DNA of 64,000 bases from Chryseobacterium indologenes (GCF_018362995.1 NZ_CP074372.1:2852001-2916000), one strand, 5' to 3'. Positions 25,760 to 35,218 are shown, counted from the first letter of the stretch. Notes: generated by a model from the letters alone, not told the origin. Program-made: numbers and translations.

Positions 25760-26764
25760 CTACAAGCCTTCCTCTTTTACTTTATCTTTAAAGTTGGCTA
25801 TAGTTCCTGATAAAGAGTCTAAAGATTTTCCTCCGGCTGCATTGATATGTCCCCCACCGTTAAAGTACTTTCTTGAGAATTGGTTTACATCAACATCATC
25901 TTTACTTCTGAACGAAATTTTAACAAAATCCTCATACAAATCTTCCATGAAGAAGGCAGACATTTTTACGCCTCCGATACTTAAACCATAGTTTACAAAA
26001 CCTTCTGTATCCCCTTTCTGGAACCCAAATTCTTTCAATTCGTTTCTTGTAAGGCTTAAGATTGCTACCGTTCCGTCATTCACTACTTCTATTCTTCCAA
26101 GAACCAAAGCAAGTAAATGCAGACGGGAAACCGTATTGGTATCCCAGGTATTGGATGTGATCATTGCCGGATCTGCACCATTTTCGATCAGATTAGCAAT
26201 AATTCTGTGGGTAGTGGCACTGGTAGAACGAAAACGGAAACCTCCTGTATCAGTCATAATTCCGGTATAAAGACATTCTGCCATATCCTGATTCACCAGT
26301 TTTTCATCATCCATTGCTTCAATGAAATGATAGATCATCTGTGAAGTTGCCGGAATTACGGTATCGGAATAAACAAAATCAAATTTTTCCGGCTGCTGGT
26401 GGTGGTCAATAAGAATTTTCTTCCCCTGAGCTTTCACCAGCCAATCTCCTAATAATCCAATTCGTGACGGAGAATTAAAATCCAGGCAGAAAATAACATC
26501 TGCTCCTGCAATCATATCAGATGCCAGCTTTCTTTTATATTCTGCAATGATCACTTTCTTAGACTCCGGCATCCATTTCAGAAATTTAGGAAAATCATTA
26601 GGCACGATAACTTCTGCATGAATTCCTTTTGCTTTCAGATAATGTTTCAATCCCAGACTTGAACCAATAGCATCTCCATCCGGATTGTAGTGGGTAAGAA
26701 TAACTATTTTGCTTTCTTGAGTAAGTAATGTATTGATATCTAAAAGTTCTGCTGGTGTAAACAT
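25760..26764 (-). CDS. nrnA: DHH-family phosphoesterase, NrnA-like
   Basis: 334 residues. It has the DHH/DHHA1 layout of bifunctional oligoribonuclease and pAp phosphatase (NrnA). Metal ligands are visible: 'LTHYNPDGDAIGSSLG' (His25, Asp29, Asp31), 'FCLDFNSP' (Asp94) and 'LIDHHQQPE' (Asp120, His121, His122). The DHHA1 domain ends with 'YFNGGGHINAAGGKS'. It finishes RNA decay by degrading nano-RNA or clears pAp or cyclic dinucleotide products. A TATCTTTG box is readable on the minus strand at 26804-26797. Confidence 0.9.
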   Translation of the reverse strand: MFTPAELLDINTLLTQESKIVILTHYNPDGDAIGSSLGLKHYLKAKGIHAEVIVPNDFPKFLKWMPESKKVIIAEYKRKLASDMIAGADVIFCLDFNSPSRIGLLGDWLVKAQGKKILIDHHQQPEKFDFVYSDTVIPATSQMIYHFIEAMDDEKLVNQDMAECLYTGIMTDTGGFRFRSTSATTHRIIANLIENGADPAMITSNTWDTNTVSRLHLLALVLGRIEVVNDGTVAILSLTRNELKEFGFQKGDTEGFVNYGLSIGGVKMSAFFMEDLYEDFVKISFRSKDDVDVNQFSRKYFNGGGHINAAGGKSLDSLSGTIANFKDKVKEEGL

Positions 26765-26848
26765 CTGGTGTTTATTTTCGTTAAAATTAAAGTTTTCAAA
26801 GATAGAGCTTTTATATAAATCATTTAAATATTATTTTTGCACAGAGAA

Positions 26849-26885
26849 ATGGTATTCTTATCGGGGGTTTGCCATTGTCCGATAA
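26849..26885 (+). other. Hairpin with possible 17-codon leader upstream of rpmH
   Basis: TTATCGG (26858-26864) pairs with CCGATAA (26879-26885) and is followed by A, not T. A TATTTTTG box lies at 26832-26839 and a 17-codon frame (MVFLSGVCHCPIKKHCI) starts at 26849. It may be chance or a small regulatory transcript. Confidence 0.25.
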
Positions 26886-26925
26886 AAAAACATTGCATTT
26901 AATTTCAAAAAAAAATAATTAAAGT

Positions 26926-26955
26926 TTGTAACTTATAAAAATTTATATATCTTTG
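26926..26955 (+). promoter_or_regulatory. Promoter of rpmH
   Basis: TTG at 26926-26928, 19 bases, then TATCTTTG at 26948-26955: an exact fit to the Bacteroidota vegetative promoter (TTG, 19-20, TAnnTTTG). It lies 44 bases before the rpmH start. Confidence 0.8.
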
Positions 26956-26999
26956 CAACCTGAAAATTAATAGATTAATTACGATTTAAACATATAGTA

Positions 27000-27158
27000 A
27001 TGAGTAAAAGAACATTCCAGCCATCAGAAAGAAAAAGAAGAAACAAACACGGTTTCAGAGAAAGAATGTCTACGCCAAATGGAAGAAGAGTTTTGGCTGC
27101 GAGAAGAGCTAAAGGCAGAAAGAGTTTAACTGTAAGTGCTGCACGCGCTAAGAGATAA
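27000..27158 (+). CDS. rpmH: 50S ribosomal protein L34
   Basis: 52 residues, basic: '[19 protein letters not shown]' then '[19 protein letters not shown]'. This is the near-invariant L34 sequence, here with a short bacteroidotal C-terminal extension ([12 protein letters not shown]). L34 binds 23S rRNA in the large subunit. The typical rpmH neighbours rnpA and dnaA are not next to it. It has its own promoter. Confidence 0.97.
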   Translation: MSKRTFQPSERKRRNKHGFRERMSTPNGRRVLAARRAKGRKSLTVSAARAKR

Positions 27159-27311
27159 TCTTTTTATTATCATATACAAAACATGCTTGAGAAGTTCCTT
27201 TTCAGGCATTTTTTGTTGTTAAAATTTACTAAAATTTAGGCTGAATCAACATCTTTTTCTATTTTTAAAAGTTGAAATATTTTTGTTAGAAACAGTCTTT
27301 AAAATTAAATT

Positions 27312-28022
27312 ATGCCACATACAAATATCTCCGGAGACAATATTATAAGTTTACAAAACGCAAAGATTGCGCAAAAAAACTTCACTGTACTTTCTGATGT
27401 AAATCTTAACATTAAAAAAGGTAGATTCTGCTATCTTATCGGAAAAACAGGTTCCGGAAAAAGTTCCCTTCTGAAAACGCTTTACGGACATATTCCATTG
27501 GCATCAGGACACGGAGCTGTTGTAGGATTTGATCTGGCAAAGCTAAAACCTTCTGATATTCCTAACTTAAGAAGAAAATTAGGAATCGTATTCCAGGATT
27601 TCCAGTTACTTTCTGACAGAACGGTTGAAAAAAACCTGAAATTTGTTCTTGAAGCAACAGGCTGGAATGATAAAGTAAAAATAGAAGACCGTATCAATGA
27701 GGTTTTGGGAAGCGTAAACATGAAAAGCAAAAAGCACAAAATGCCACACGAACTTTCCGGAGGTGAGCAGCAGCGTATTGCCATCGCAAGAGCCCTTCTT
27801 AACCACCCGGATCTTATCTTAGCAGATGAGCCGACAGGAAACCTGGACCCCGAAACTTCCAACGAAATCATGACGCTTTTGAAGCAGGTTGCCCTTGAAA
27901 ATGGTGCTGCAGTAGTAATGGCAACACACGATTACCACATGATTCAAAACTTCCCTGGTGAAGCTATCAGATGCGAAGATGGAAAAGTATCTGTACTGGA
28001 TACGGCAGAATTATTTGAATAA
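27312..28022 (+). CDS. ftsE: FtsE-like cell-division ABC ATPase
   Basis: 236 residues. Walker A is GKTGSGKS at 44-51, the ABC signature LSGGEQQ at 148-154 and Walker B LILADEP at 168-174, followed by '[13 protein letters not shown]' and the switch histidine in 'MATHDYHM'. The close fit to FtsE (short, soluble, '[20 protein letters not shown]') suggests it powers FtsX to regulate peptidoglycan hydrolysis at division. No ftsX is adjacent, which is common in this phylum. A TATTTTTG box lies at 27278-27285. Confidence 0.88.
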   Translation: MPHTNISGDNIISLQNAKIAQKNFTVLSDVNLNIKKGRFCYLIGKTGSGKSSLLKTLYGHIPLASGHGAVVGFDLAKLKPSDIPNLRRKLGIVFQDFQLLSDRTVEKNLKFVLEATGWNDKVKIEDRINEVLGSVNMKSKKHKMPHELSGGEQQRIAIARALLNHPDLILADEPTGNLDPETSNEIMTLLKQVALENGAAVVMATHDYHMIQNFPGEAIRCEDGKVSVLDTAELFE

Positions 28023-28074
28023 CAATTAAGCAAGTCGGGAATTACTGTTTTCTAAAATCTAATTTCTAACTTCT

Positions 28075-28767
28075 CTACTTAAAAACATGAAACTCTTTAG
28101 TGAGTTCAAGATATTGGTCCGAGTATTGTCTCGGACTTTTTTCTATAATAAAGTCAGATTCACGGATTTCTTTTTCCTGTGATGAGAATTCCAGAATCAG
28201 CCTTTTAGCTTTTGAATTTTCAATTCCTTTGATATTAATCCTTCTGTTTAAAAACAGATGATTCTCTTTACCTATTGAAATAAAAACTTCTCCCGCTTCA
28301 ACAGGAATAATTACGGAAAGAATCCCGTTTTCCGATAAAAATCGCGACGCATTGGTAATTAACTGCCTGAAATTTAATTCTACAGTCTGGCGTGCAATCT
28401 TGTCTTTTTCAGATCCTGATTCTTCAAAATAGGGAGGATTGGAAACAATAAGATCAAACCGTTCCTCTGTTTCGAAAGTTTTAAAATCCTGATGTTTGTT
28501 TTTTAGTCTTGCATGAAAAGGCGCGTTTTCAAAATTAAGCTTAGTAAGCGTTGCGGCATCTTCATTAATATCCAGTCCTAAAAAATAGGCCTGCCGATTT
28601 CTTTGGGCAAGCATTAAAGAGATCAAACCCGTTCCAGTTCCCACTTCCAAAACACTGGAAGCATCGTCAACATCTGCCAAAGCACCAAGCAGAACACCGT
28701 CTGTTCCTACACGGAAGACGTCTTTGGACTGTTCTATTTTAAATTGTTTAAATGTAAAGGGTTTCAC
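28075..28767 (-). CDS. trmN6: tRNA1(Val) adenine-37 N6-methyltransferase-like
   Basis: 230 residues from a GTG start that overlaps the stop of the upstream kinase gene (TAGTG). The S-adenosylmethionine site is EVGTGTG (41-47), and NPPY at 110-113 in 'FDLIVSNPPYFEESGS' is the motif of adenine/glutamine N-methyltransferases. The opening 'FTFKQFKIEQSKDVFRVGTD' and overall length match the YfiC/TrmN6 family, which methylates A37 of tRNA-Val. It is third in the operon with ribE and the sensor kinase. Confidence 0.88.
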   Translation of the reverse strand: MKPFTFKQFKIEQSKDVFRVGTDGVLLGALADVDDASSVLEVGTGTGLISLMLAQRNRQAYFLGLDINEDAATLTKLNFENAPFHARLKNKHQDFKTFETEERFDLIVSNPPYFEESGSEKDKIARQTVELNFRQLITNASRFLSENGILSVIIPVEAGEVFISIGKENHLFLNRRINIKGIENSKAKRLILEFSSQEKEIRESDFIIEKSPRQYSDQYLELTKEFHVFK

Positions 28768-30221
28768 TATAAATTGGTAGGCAGTGTAATGATGAATGTA
28801 GATCCTTTTCCTATTTCAGATTTTACAGAGATCTCTCCTTTATAATCTTCAATCATCTTTCTTACCATAGATAAGCCCAGCCCCATTCCACTGCTTTTAG
28901 ACGTAAAATTCGGTTCAAAGATTCTTTCGTACATACTTTCAGGAATTCCTATTCCATTATCCTGAACAGAAATAATCACTCTCCTCTGATGCTGCTCCAC
29001 ATCTACATTGATGATCAGTTTTCTCTCATCACTTTCGGCCTGCTTTGCATTGGTAACCAAATTCGTTATAATTCTGGAAAGATAAATTCTATCCATATTG
29101 ATCATAATATTGCTCTTATTGGCATGCATAAAGATACTGTCATCATTGAAAACACGGAGAATATCCTCAACCTCTGTATTCAGATTGATCACCTCGTTAT
29201 TTTTTTCAGGAAGTTTCGCAAATTCTGAGAAAGCTGAGGCTACCGTTGCAATAAGATCTATCTGATCTACAATTGTTTTACTCATCTGCTTTACCCTTTC
29301 TCTGATATTTGGATCTTCCGGATCAAATTTTCTTTCAAAATTCTGAATGGTCAGTTTCATCGGAGTCAGAGGATTTTTCACCTCATGAGCTACCTGTTTG
29401 GCCATTTCTCTCCATGCTTCTTCAGACGCTTTGAACCTAAGTCTTTCTTTCTGGTCCTGGATCTGCAGAATCATTCTGTTATAAGCTCTTGCCAAGGCAT
29501 TAAGCTCATCATTTTTATAATATCTGATAGGCCGCATTTCATTTTCAAATAATGTAATACGGGTAATCATATCAGAAAACTTCGTAATTGTTTTTGCCAG
29601 ACTGTTGGAAGTCACCCAACTGATCCAGATACTGAACAGAATAAGAAATATATCAACTAAAAGAATATATTTTACATATTGATGAAGAACCTCCAGATAA
29701 GCAGATTCATTATGATATAAAGGAATATAGACAATTCCGATGGGTTCCAGTTCATTATTTTTCAACAAAAGATAGGAAGAAGTAAGTTTTGCATCTTTTG
29801 AAGCATCATAATTGACCATGTCTACTCTTGCATCGGTAGACAGAATCTTGTTGATGATTTCGATAGGAATCGTTTTCTGCTCAACCAAAGCCTCATCTTT
29901 ATTTGAAAGCAAGTAGTTCCCTTTCAAATCGTAAATAAAAATGTCATGCTGATTGATATCCGCTATTTCGAAGATTTTATTCCCCAAAACCTCCGGAAGA
30001 TCTTTTGTTTCAATAAGCTTCTGGCTTACCGCATAGTCCAGATATCGCATTACAGCATTGGTTTTATCCTGCATATCGATATTACTTTGCTGCAGAGAGT
30101 GATTTCTCAGCACAAAATAAGGTACAAGCGACGTAGCGACAACACTTAAAAAACATACCAGCAGGAAACCGAAAAACACACGGTTCCTTAAGCTATATCC
30201 TTTATACTTATTAATTGACAT
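28767..30221 (-). CDS. Membrane sensor histidine kinase, NtrY-like
   Basis: 484 residues. Two membrane helices (about 13-32 and 183-203) flank a periplasmic sensing domain of about 150 residues. A HAMP-type linker follows, then the dimerisation/phosphoacceptor helix 'AKQVAHEVKNPLTPMKL' with His279, and an ATPase domain with 'RIITNLVTNAKQA', 'VQDNGIGIPESMYERIFEP' and 'SSGMGLGLSMVRKMIEDY'. The HEVKNPLTP box is typical of NtrY/phosphate-regulation-type kinases. No response regulator is adjacent, so its partner is elsewhere. It lies one base after ribE. Confidence 0.93.
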   Translation of the reverse strand: MSINKYKGYSLRNRVFFGFLLVCFLSVVATSLVPYFVLRNHSLQQSNIDMQDKTNAVMRYLDYAVSQKLIETKDLPEVLGNKIFEIADINQHDIFIYDLKGNYLLSNKDEALVEQKTIPIEIINKILSTDARVDMVNYDASKDAKLTSSYLLLKNNELEPIGIVYIPLYHNESAYLEVLHQYVKYILLVDIFLILFSIWISWVTSNSLAKTITKFSDMITRITLFENEMRPIRYYKNDELNALARAYNRMILQIQDQKERLRFKASEEAWREMAKQVAHEVKNPLTPMKLTIQNFERKFDPEDPNIRERVKQMSKTIVDQIDLIATVASAFSEFAKLPEKNNEVINLNTEVEDILRVFNDDSIFMHANKSNIMINMDRIYLSRIITNLVTNAKQAESDERKLIINVDVEQHQRRVIISVQDNGIGIPESMYERIFEPNFTSKSSGMGLGLSMVRKMIEDYKGEISVKSEIGKGSTFIITLPTNL

Positions 30222-30222
30222 T

Positions 30223-30807
30223 CTACTTTTTAATTAACCTAGCAATATACTTACCAATGATGTCAAATTCCAGGTTTACTTTATCACCGACTTTTAAATG
30301 TTTCATATTGGTAAATTCCCAGGTATAAGGAATAATAGCTACAGAAAACTGAGCATCTTCACTTTTTGCAACGGTAAGACTGATTCCGTTTACTGTGATT
30401 GATCCCTGAGGTACTGTCACAAAACTTCCGTCATTATTATATTTCATAGTAATAAAATAGCTTCCGTCTTTGTTTTCAATCCCCACAACTTCACCGGTTT
30501 TATCAACGTGTCCCTGAACGATATGCCCATCCAGTCTTCCGTCCATCTTCATGCAGCGTTCCAGATTCACAACGGTCCCCAATTCCCATTTTCCAAGGTT
30601 AGTTTTTTCTAAGGTTTCGTTGATGGCTGTTACTACATATTGATTGTCTTTTATTTCAACAACTGTAAGGCAGCAGCCGTTGTGCGCAAGACTCTGGTCT
30701 ATTTTTAATTCGTTTGTAAAGGGGCATGTCAAGGTAAAATCTATATTGCTTCCTTTTTCTTCAATCTTCTCAATAACGCCAACTGCTTCAATAATTCCTG
30801 TGAACAT
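30223..30807 (-). CDS. ribE: Riboflavin synthase, alpha chain
   Basis: 194 residues. It converts two molecules of 6,7-dimethyl-8-ribityllumazine into riboflavin and a pyrimidine. The start MFTGIIEAVG is the family signature, and the two tandem lumazine-binding halves are visible: the first with 'SLAHNGCCLTVVEI', the second with 'GRLDGHIVQGHVDKTGEV' and 'SITVNGISLTVAK'. There is no FMN riboswitch in the 48-base divergent gap to pdxA. Confidence 0.96.
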   Translation of the reverse strand: MFTGIIEAVGVIEKIEEKGSNIDFTLTCPFTNELKIDQSLAHNGCCLTVVEIKDNQYVVTAINETLEKTNLGKWELGTVVNLERCMKMDGRLDGHIVQGHVDKTGEVVGIENKDGSYFITMKYNNDGSFVTVPQGSITVNGISLTVAKSEDAQFSVAIIPYTWEFTNMKHLKVGDKVNLEFDIIGKYIARLIKK

Positions 30808-30819
30808 ATTATTTTTTGC

Positions 30820-30827
30820 TAAATTTG
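30820..30827 (+). promoter_or_regulatory. -7 box of pdxA
   Basis: TAAATTTG in the 48-base divergent gap between ribE and pdxA, 28 bases before the pdxA ATG. No clear -33 TTG is present. Confidence 0.4.
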
Positions 30828-30855
30828 TAAATTATAATCTTCAAAGATAATCAAA

Positions 30856-31947
30856 ATGAGCCCAAAAAACCATAAAGTACGAGTAGGAATTTCAATCGGT
30901 GATTTCAACGGCATCGGCCCGGAGATCATTATGAAGTCTCTAAAAGACAAAACTATTACGGATTTTTTCACTCCTGTAATTTTTGGTTCGGGAAAATTAT
31001 TCACTTATCAGAAAAACATTTTTAAGCTGAATCTTAATTTCAACTATATTAATGAAGCTTCACAAGCTCAGGCAGGGAAACTTAATATGCTTAACCTGAC
31101 AAAGGAAAACGTGAATGTAGAATTGGGAGTTCCTACGGAAGAATCTACCAAAATGGCTATTGATTCTTTGGAAGCAGCAACTGAAGCTCTAATCAAAGGA
31201 GAGATTGATGTTTTGGTAACCGCCCCTATCAACAAAGATGAAATGGTGAAAATGGGCTTTAAACATGCCGGACATACAGGATACTTCGAAGAGAAATTCA
31301 ATAAAAAGGGATTGATGTTCCTGGTAACTGAAGATCTTAAAGTAGCTGTATCTACGCATCATATTCCAATTTCGCAGGTAGCTGAAAATATTTCCAAAGA
31401 AAAAATAAAAAAACAGATCAGAGTTCTGAACCAAACCCTTATAGAAGATTTCTGTATCCAGAAGCCTAAAATTGCCGTATTAGGATTAAATCCTCATGCC
31501 GGAGATGGTGGTGTTATCGGAAATGAAGAAATTGAAATCATCAGCCCGGCCATCAAGGAACTTTCTGACAACGGAACATTGGCATTTGGTCCTTTCCCGG
31601 CAGACAGCTTTTTCCAGCCAAATAAATACAAAAATTTCGATGCGGTTTTAGCAATGTATCATGATCAAGGGCTAGCGCCTTTCAAAACATTAGCCTATGA
31701 AGAGGGCGTGAACTATACAGCAGGACTTCCTTTTATCAGAACTTCTCCGGATCACGGTGTAGCGTATGATATTGCAGGAAAAAATATTGCTGATGAGCAG
31801 AGTTTTACAGAAGCAATATTCACAGCTATTAAAATTTTCAAGAACAGAAGTGAATACAGCGAACTTATGAATGACCGCATGCAGCCTAGAAAAATGGTTG
31901 TAGACAACGGAATAGATGAGGATCTACCGGAGGAAACTGAAGGATAA
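30856..31947 (+). CDS. pdxA: 4-hydroxythreonine-4-phosphate dehydrogenase
   Basis: 363 residues. PdxA oxidises 4-phosphohydroxy-L-threonine in the pyridoxal phosphate pathway. The start 'VRVGISIGDFNGIGPEII' and the metal-binding histidines in 'GFKHAGHTGYFEEKF', 'GLNPHAGDGGVIGNEE' and 'AMYHDQGLAPFKTLAYEEG' are all present. The signature 'GLPFIRTSPDHGVAYDIAG' follows. A short acidic C-terminal tail (DEDLPEETEG) is extra. It precedes the DUF177-rpmF block, a frequent order in Bacteroidota. Confidence 0.96.
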   Translation: MSPKNHKVRVGISIGDFNGIGPEIIMKSLKDKTITDFFTPVIFGSGKLFTYQKNIFKLNLNFNYINEASQAQAGKLNMLNLTKENVNVELGVPTEESTKMAIDSLEAATEALIKGEIDVLVTAPINKDEMVKMGFKHAGHTGYFEEKFNKKGLMFLVTEDLKVAVSTHHIPISQVAENISKEKIKKQIRVLNQTLIEDFCIQKPKIAVLGLNPHAGDGGVIGNEEIEIISPAIKELSDNGTLAFGPFPADSFFQPNKYKNFDAVLAMYHDQGLAPFKTLAYEEGVNYTAGLPFIRTSPDHGVAYDIAGKNIADEQSFTEAIFTAIKIFKNRSEYSELMNDRMQPRKMVVDNGIDEDLPEETEG

Positions 31948-31989
31948 ATCTTTAAAACAAATTTTAAATTAATTTGTTTCAGATTTTAT

Positions 31990-32019
31990 TTGTTATTATA
32001 AAAAAAATGCATATTTTTG
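31990..32019 (+). promoter_or_regulatory. Promoter of the DUF177-rpmF operon
   Basis: TTG at 31990-31992, 19 bases, then TATTTTTG at 32012-32019. This is an exact fit to the Bacteroidota consensus. It rules out the longer TTG start at 32017 for the next gene. Confidence 0.75.
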
Positions 32020-32031
32020 CACACTCATTTT

Positions 32032-32562
32032 ATGGACAAGTTAAGAAACTATGACGTAAGCTTTTCCGGACTTAAAAACGGAAAACACGAGTTCAAGTTT
32101 GAGATAGATAAAACGTTCTTTCAATTATTTGATACTGAGCAGGAATTTACAAATCCTAGAATAGAAGTGAATGTATCGCTTGATAAACACACTACTTTTC
32201 TGGAATTTGAGATTAAAATTAATGGATTGGTTGAGTTGGTTTGTGATATTACAAACGAAGATTTTGACTATCCTATTGAGAATGAAATCAAGATTTTGGT
32301 GAATTTCGGGGAAGAATATGATGACAGCAATGAAGATGTTATTACCATTCCTACTGCAGAGCATGCTTTCAATGTAGCACATTTGATTTATGAAAATGTA
32401 ATGCTTTCTATCCCTATGAAAAAGATTTCACCCAATGCAAATGATGAAGATCTTAAAATTCTTGACCAGTTCAGTCCAAAAGATATTGAGGAAACAGAAG
32501 AAGAAGAACATGAAAGTGATCCCAGATGGGATGCTTTAAGAAAGTTAAGAGACAATAATTAA
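32032..32562 (+). CDS. DUF177 (YceD-like) protein
   Basis: 176 residues from the ATG at 32032, set by the -7 box just upstream. The protein has the DUF177 character: acidic, with 'VSLDKHTTFLEFEIKINGLVE'-type strands and, near the middle, 'LVCDITNEDFDYPIENE'. YceD-family proteins are usually encoded ahead of rpmF and are linked to 23S rRNA metabolism. The C-terminal 'DPRWDALRKLRDNN' is the closing motif of this family. It is followed by rpmF 67 bases later. Confidence 0.88.
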   Translation: MDKLRNYDVSFSGLKNGKHEFKFEIDKTFFQLFDTEQEFTNPRIEVNVSLDKHTTFLEFEIKINGLVELVCDITNEDFDYPIENEIKILVNFGEEYDDSNEDVITIPTAEHAFNVAHLIYENVMLSIPMKKISPNANDEDLKILDQFSPKDIEETEEEEHESDPRWDALRKLRDNN

Positions 32563-32629
32563 ATAGAATAATTTAAATATGATGAGATGATGAATCTCAT
32601 CGCTCATCAATTAAAAAAGTTATTAGAAA

Positions 32630-32833
32630 ATGGCACATCCAAAGAGAAGACAGTCGTCGACAAGAAGAGATAAGAGAAGAACTCACTACAAAGCTGTAGT
32701 TCCTCAATTAGCTAAAGATGCAACAACAGGAGAGCTTCACCTATACCACAGAGCTCACTGGCATGAAGGAAAACTTTACTACAGAGGTAAAGTAGTATTG
32801 GAAAAAGAAGTAGCTGCTACTGAAGAAAACTAA
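32630..32833 (+). CDS. rpmF: 50S ribosomal protein L32
   Basis: 67 residues, starting '[19 protein letters not shown]', the L32 signature, then '[18 protein letters not shown]'. The four zinc cysteines of some L32 proteins are absent, so this is the zinc-free form. L32 is part of the large subunit near the peptidyl-transferase region. It is co-transcribed with DUF177 and closed by its own terminator. Confidence 0.96.
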   Translation: MAHPKRRQSSTRRDKRRTHYKAVVPQLAKDATTGELHLYHRAHWHEGKLYYRGKVVLEKEVAATEEN

Positions 32834-32870
32834 GAGTCGCTTTTCATTGAAAAAGCCTCATTTTAATACA

Positions 32871-32907
32871 AAAACCGCTCAATTTTGATAAAATTTGGCG
32901 GTTTTTT
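32871..32907 (+). terminator. Terminator after rpmF
   Basis: AAACCGC (32872-32878) pairs with GCGGTTT (32898-32904) with an A/T inner stem, then a T run. The -33 element of the accB promoter begins inside the T run. Confidence 0.8.
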
Positions 32908-32937
32908 GTTGTTTTTTACGTTTTTTTGGTATCTTTG
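32906..32937 (+). promoter_or_regulatory. Promoter of accB
   Basis: TTG at 32906-32908 or 32909-32911 and TATCTTTG at 32930-32937, spaced by 21 or 18 bases. It lies inside the longer frame that begins at 32895, so translation must begin at the ATG at 32961. Confidence 0.7.
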
Positions 32938-32960
32938 ACCCAAAATCAAATATCAAATTT

Positions 32961-33443
32961 ATGGACATTAAAGACATACAAAATCTTATTAAGTTTGTAT
33001 CTAAAGCTGAAGTTTCAGAAGTAAAATATAAGACTAAAGATTTCGAAATCACTATTAAAACTCCATTAGCTGGGAGCGATGCTGTTTATGCACAGCCAGC
33101 AGTATACCACACTGCACCACAAGCTGTAGCTGCTCCGGCACCTGTTGCAACTCCTGCTGTTCCTGCTGCTGAGAAAGCTGAAGCTGCATCTGATGACAGC
33201 AAGTATGTAACAATCAAGTCTCCTATGATTGGTACTTTCTATAGAAAACCATCTCCTGATAAAGATGTATTTGTAAATGTAGGTGACGAAGTTTCTGTTG
33301 GGAAAGTAGTTTGCGTTATTGAAGCAATGAAACTATTCAACCAGATTGAATCTGAAATCAGCGGAAAAATCGTTAAAATCCTAGTTGACGATGCTACTCC
33401 AGTAGAATATGACCAACCTTTATTCTTAGTAGATCCATCTTAA
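32961..33443 (+). CDS. accB: Biotin carboxyl carrier protein of acetyl-CoA carboxylase
   Basis: 160 residues from the ATG at 32961, chosen because the promoter lies upstream of it. The C-terminal biotinyl domain has 'VCVIEAMKLFNQIESE' with the biotin-accepting Lys124, and the mobile Pro/Ala-rich linker ('AVAAPAPVATPAVPAAEKA') precedes it. AccB carries CO2 between the biotin carboxylase and carboxyltransferase, the first step in fatty acid synthesis. accC follows 93 bases later. Confidence 0.96.
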   Translation: MDIKDIQNLIKFVSKAEVSEVKYKTKDFEITIKTPLAGSDAVYAQPAVYHTAPQAVAAPAPVATPAVPAAEKAEAASDDSKYVTIKSPMIGTFYRKPSPDKDVFVNVGDEVSVGKVVCVIEAMKLFNQIESEISGKIVKILVDDATPVEYDQPLFLVDPS

Positions 33444-33536
33444 GGAATTTTAGATTAAAGATTATAAATTTTAGATGAATCTTTTTCATTTAAAATAATT
33501 TAAAATTCAAAATTTATAATTTAAAATTTCGGAGAG

Positions 33537-34892
33537 ATGTTCAAAAAAATATTAATAGCCAATCGTGGCGAAATTGCAATGCGTATTTTACGTACTTGTA
33601 AAGAAATGGGGATCAAAACCGTTGCAGTATACTCTACTGCTGATAAAGACAGTCTTCACGTAAGATTTGCTGATGAAGCGGTATGTATTGGTCCTGCAAT
33701 GAGTAAAGACTCCTATCTTAAAATCCCTAACATTATTGCGGCTGCGGAAATTACCAACGCTGACGCCATTCACCCAGGTTATGGATTTTTATCTGAAAAT
33801 GCTAACTTCTCAAGAATCTGTCAAAAGAACGGTATCAAATTTATTGGTGCTTCTCCAGAGCAGATTGAAAAAATGGGAGATAAAGCTAACGCTAAGGCTA
33901 CCATGAAAGCTGCAGGTGTACCATGTGTACCAGGTTCTGACGGATTGATCGAATCTTACGAGCACGCTGTAAAAGTGGCTGAAGAAACAGGATATCCGGT
34001 AATGATCAAAGCAACTGCAGGTGGTGGTGGAAAAGGAATGAGAGCTGTATGGAAAGCTGAAGACCTTAAAGACCACTGGGAATCTGCAATTCAGGAAGCT
34101 GTAGCTGCCTTTGGAAACGGAGGTATGTATATGGAAAAACTGATTGAAGAGCCTAGACACATTGAAATTCAGGTTGCTGGTGACCAATTCGGTAAAGCCT
34201 GCCACCTTTCTGAAAGAGACTGTTCTGTACAGAGAAGAAATCAGAAATTAACTGAAGAAACACCTTCTCCTTTCATGACAGATGAACTTCGTGAAAAAAT
34301 GGGTGAAGCTGCTGTAAAAGCTGCTGAATTTATTGGATATGAAGGAGTAGGAACTATCGAATTCCTTGTAGACAAGCACAGAAATTTCTATTTCATGGAA
34401 ATGAACACAAGAATCCAGGTAGAACACCCTATTACCGAACAGGTAATTGATTATGACCTGATCAGAGAACAAATTCTTCTTGCGGCCGGAACTCCTATTT
34501 CAGGAATCAACTATTATCCTAAATTACACTCCATAGAGTGTAGAATCAACGCAGAAGATCCTTACGCAGACTTCAGACCGTCTCCGGGAAAAATCACAGG
34601 ATTAAACATCCCTGGCGGACACGGAATCAGAGTAGATACTCACGTATATTCCGGATACAGTATTCCTTCTAACTATGATTCAATGATTGCTAAGCTTATC
34701 ACTACGGCTCAAACCCGTGAGGAAGCTATTGCTAAAATGAAACGTGCTCTTGAGGAGTTCTATATTGAAGGAGTAAAAACAACAATTCCTTTCCACAGAC
34801 AGCTGATGGATAATGAAGATTATCTTGCAGGAAACTATACTACAAAATTCATGGAAGATTTTGTAATGGATAGAAAATATGATAATCACTAA
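33537..34892 (+). CDS. accC: Biotin carboxylase subunit of acetyl-CoA carboxylase
   Basis: 451 residues. It uses ATP and bicarbonate to carboxylate biotin on AccB. The start '[19 protein letters not shown]' is the biotin-carboxylase N-domain signature. The ATP-grasp glycine loop GGGGKG is at 162-167. '[19 protein letters not shown]', '[15 protein letters not shown]' and '[16 protein letters not shown]' hold the catalytic residues. Length is that of a stand-alone subunit. The transferase alpha gene accA is 15 kb away at 50313. Confidence 0.97.
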   Translation: MFKKILIANRGEIAMRILRTCKEMGIKTVAVYSTADKDSLHVRFADEAVCIGPAMSKDSYLKIPNIIAAAEITNADAIHPGYGFLSENANFSRICQKNGIKFIGASPEQIEKMGDKANAKATMKAAGVPCVPGSDGLIESYEHAVKVAEETGYPVMIKATAGGGGKGMRAVWKAEDLKDHWESAIQEAVAAFGNGGMYMEKLIEEPRHIEIQVAGDQFGKACHLSERDCSVQRRNQKLTEETPSPFMTDELREKMGEAAVKAAEFIGYEGVGTIEFLVDKHRNFYFMEMNTRIQVEHPITEQVIDYDLIREQILLAAGTPISGINYYPKLHSIECRINAEDPYADFRPSPGKITGLNIPGGHGIRVDTHVYSGYSIPSNYDSMIAKLITTAQTREEAIAKMKRALEEFYIEGVKTTIPFHRQLMDNEDYLAGNYTTKFMEDFVMDRKYDNH

Positions 34893-34913
34893 GATTATTT
34901 AAATATAAAAACG

Positions 34914-34938
34914 AAACTGCCTCTTTTTGAGGCAGTTT
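34914..34938 (+). terminator. Hairpin terminator after accC
   Basis: AAACTGCCTC (34914-34923) pairs perfectly with GAGGCAGTTT (34929-34938) around five T and runs on into T. Confidence 0.85.
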
Positions 34939-35218
34939 TTTTTCGTCCATTAATATCCAATATTTCAGACTACATATCATAAAAATTATTGGCAGCATTC
35001 CATCGTTAATGATTAACAAAAAGTTAATAAAGAAGAAGAAAATAAAATTCTGTTATTAGAAAGATATAAAACCTAAAACAAACCGTCAACAAAGAAAATA
35101 TTTTCTGATACAGCATTATTCCGCCTTAAAATCTACTTCAATTACACCTCCATACGACACTGGATATTTGTTCAGGCATATCATTAATATTATGTAAATT
35201 TGTTGAAAACCAAAATAT
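34939..35218. other. Intergenic region upstream of rocD
   Basis: The 326-base gap between accC and rocD opens with the accC terminator (34914-34938). The rest is AT-rich, with a TTG at 35168-35170 and TAAATTTG at 35195-35202 near the end (24-base spacing, longer than usual) as a likely rocD promoter. Nothing else is seen. Confidence 0.45.

Noticed and set aside
27482..27871. 129-codon minus-strand frame inside ftsE
   Set aside because: It is a shadow of the ABC ATPase frame.
30808..30855. FMN riboswitch before ribE
   Set aside because: The 48-base gap is far too short for the RFN element and lacks its conserved pieces.
32895..32960. Longer start for accB
   Set aside because: The promoter lies within it.
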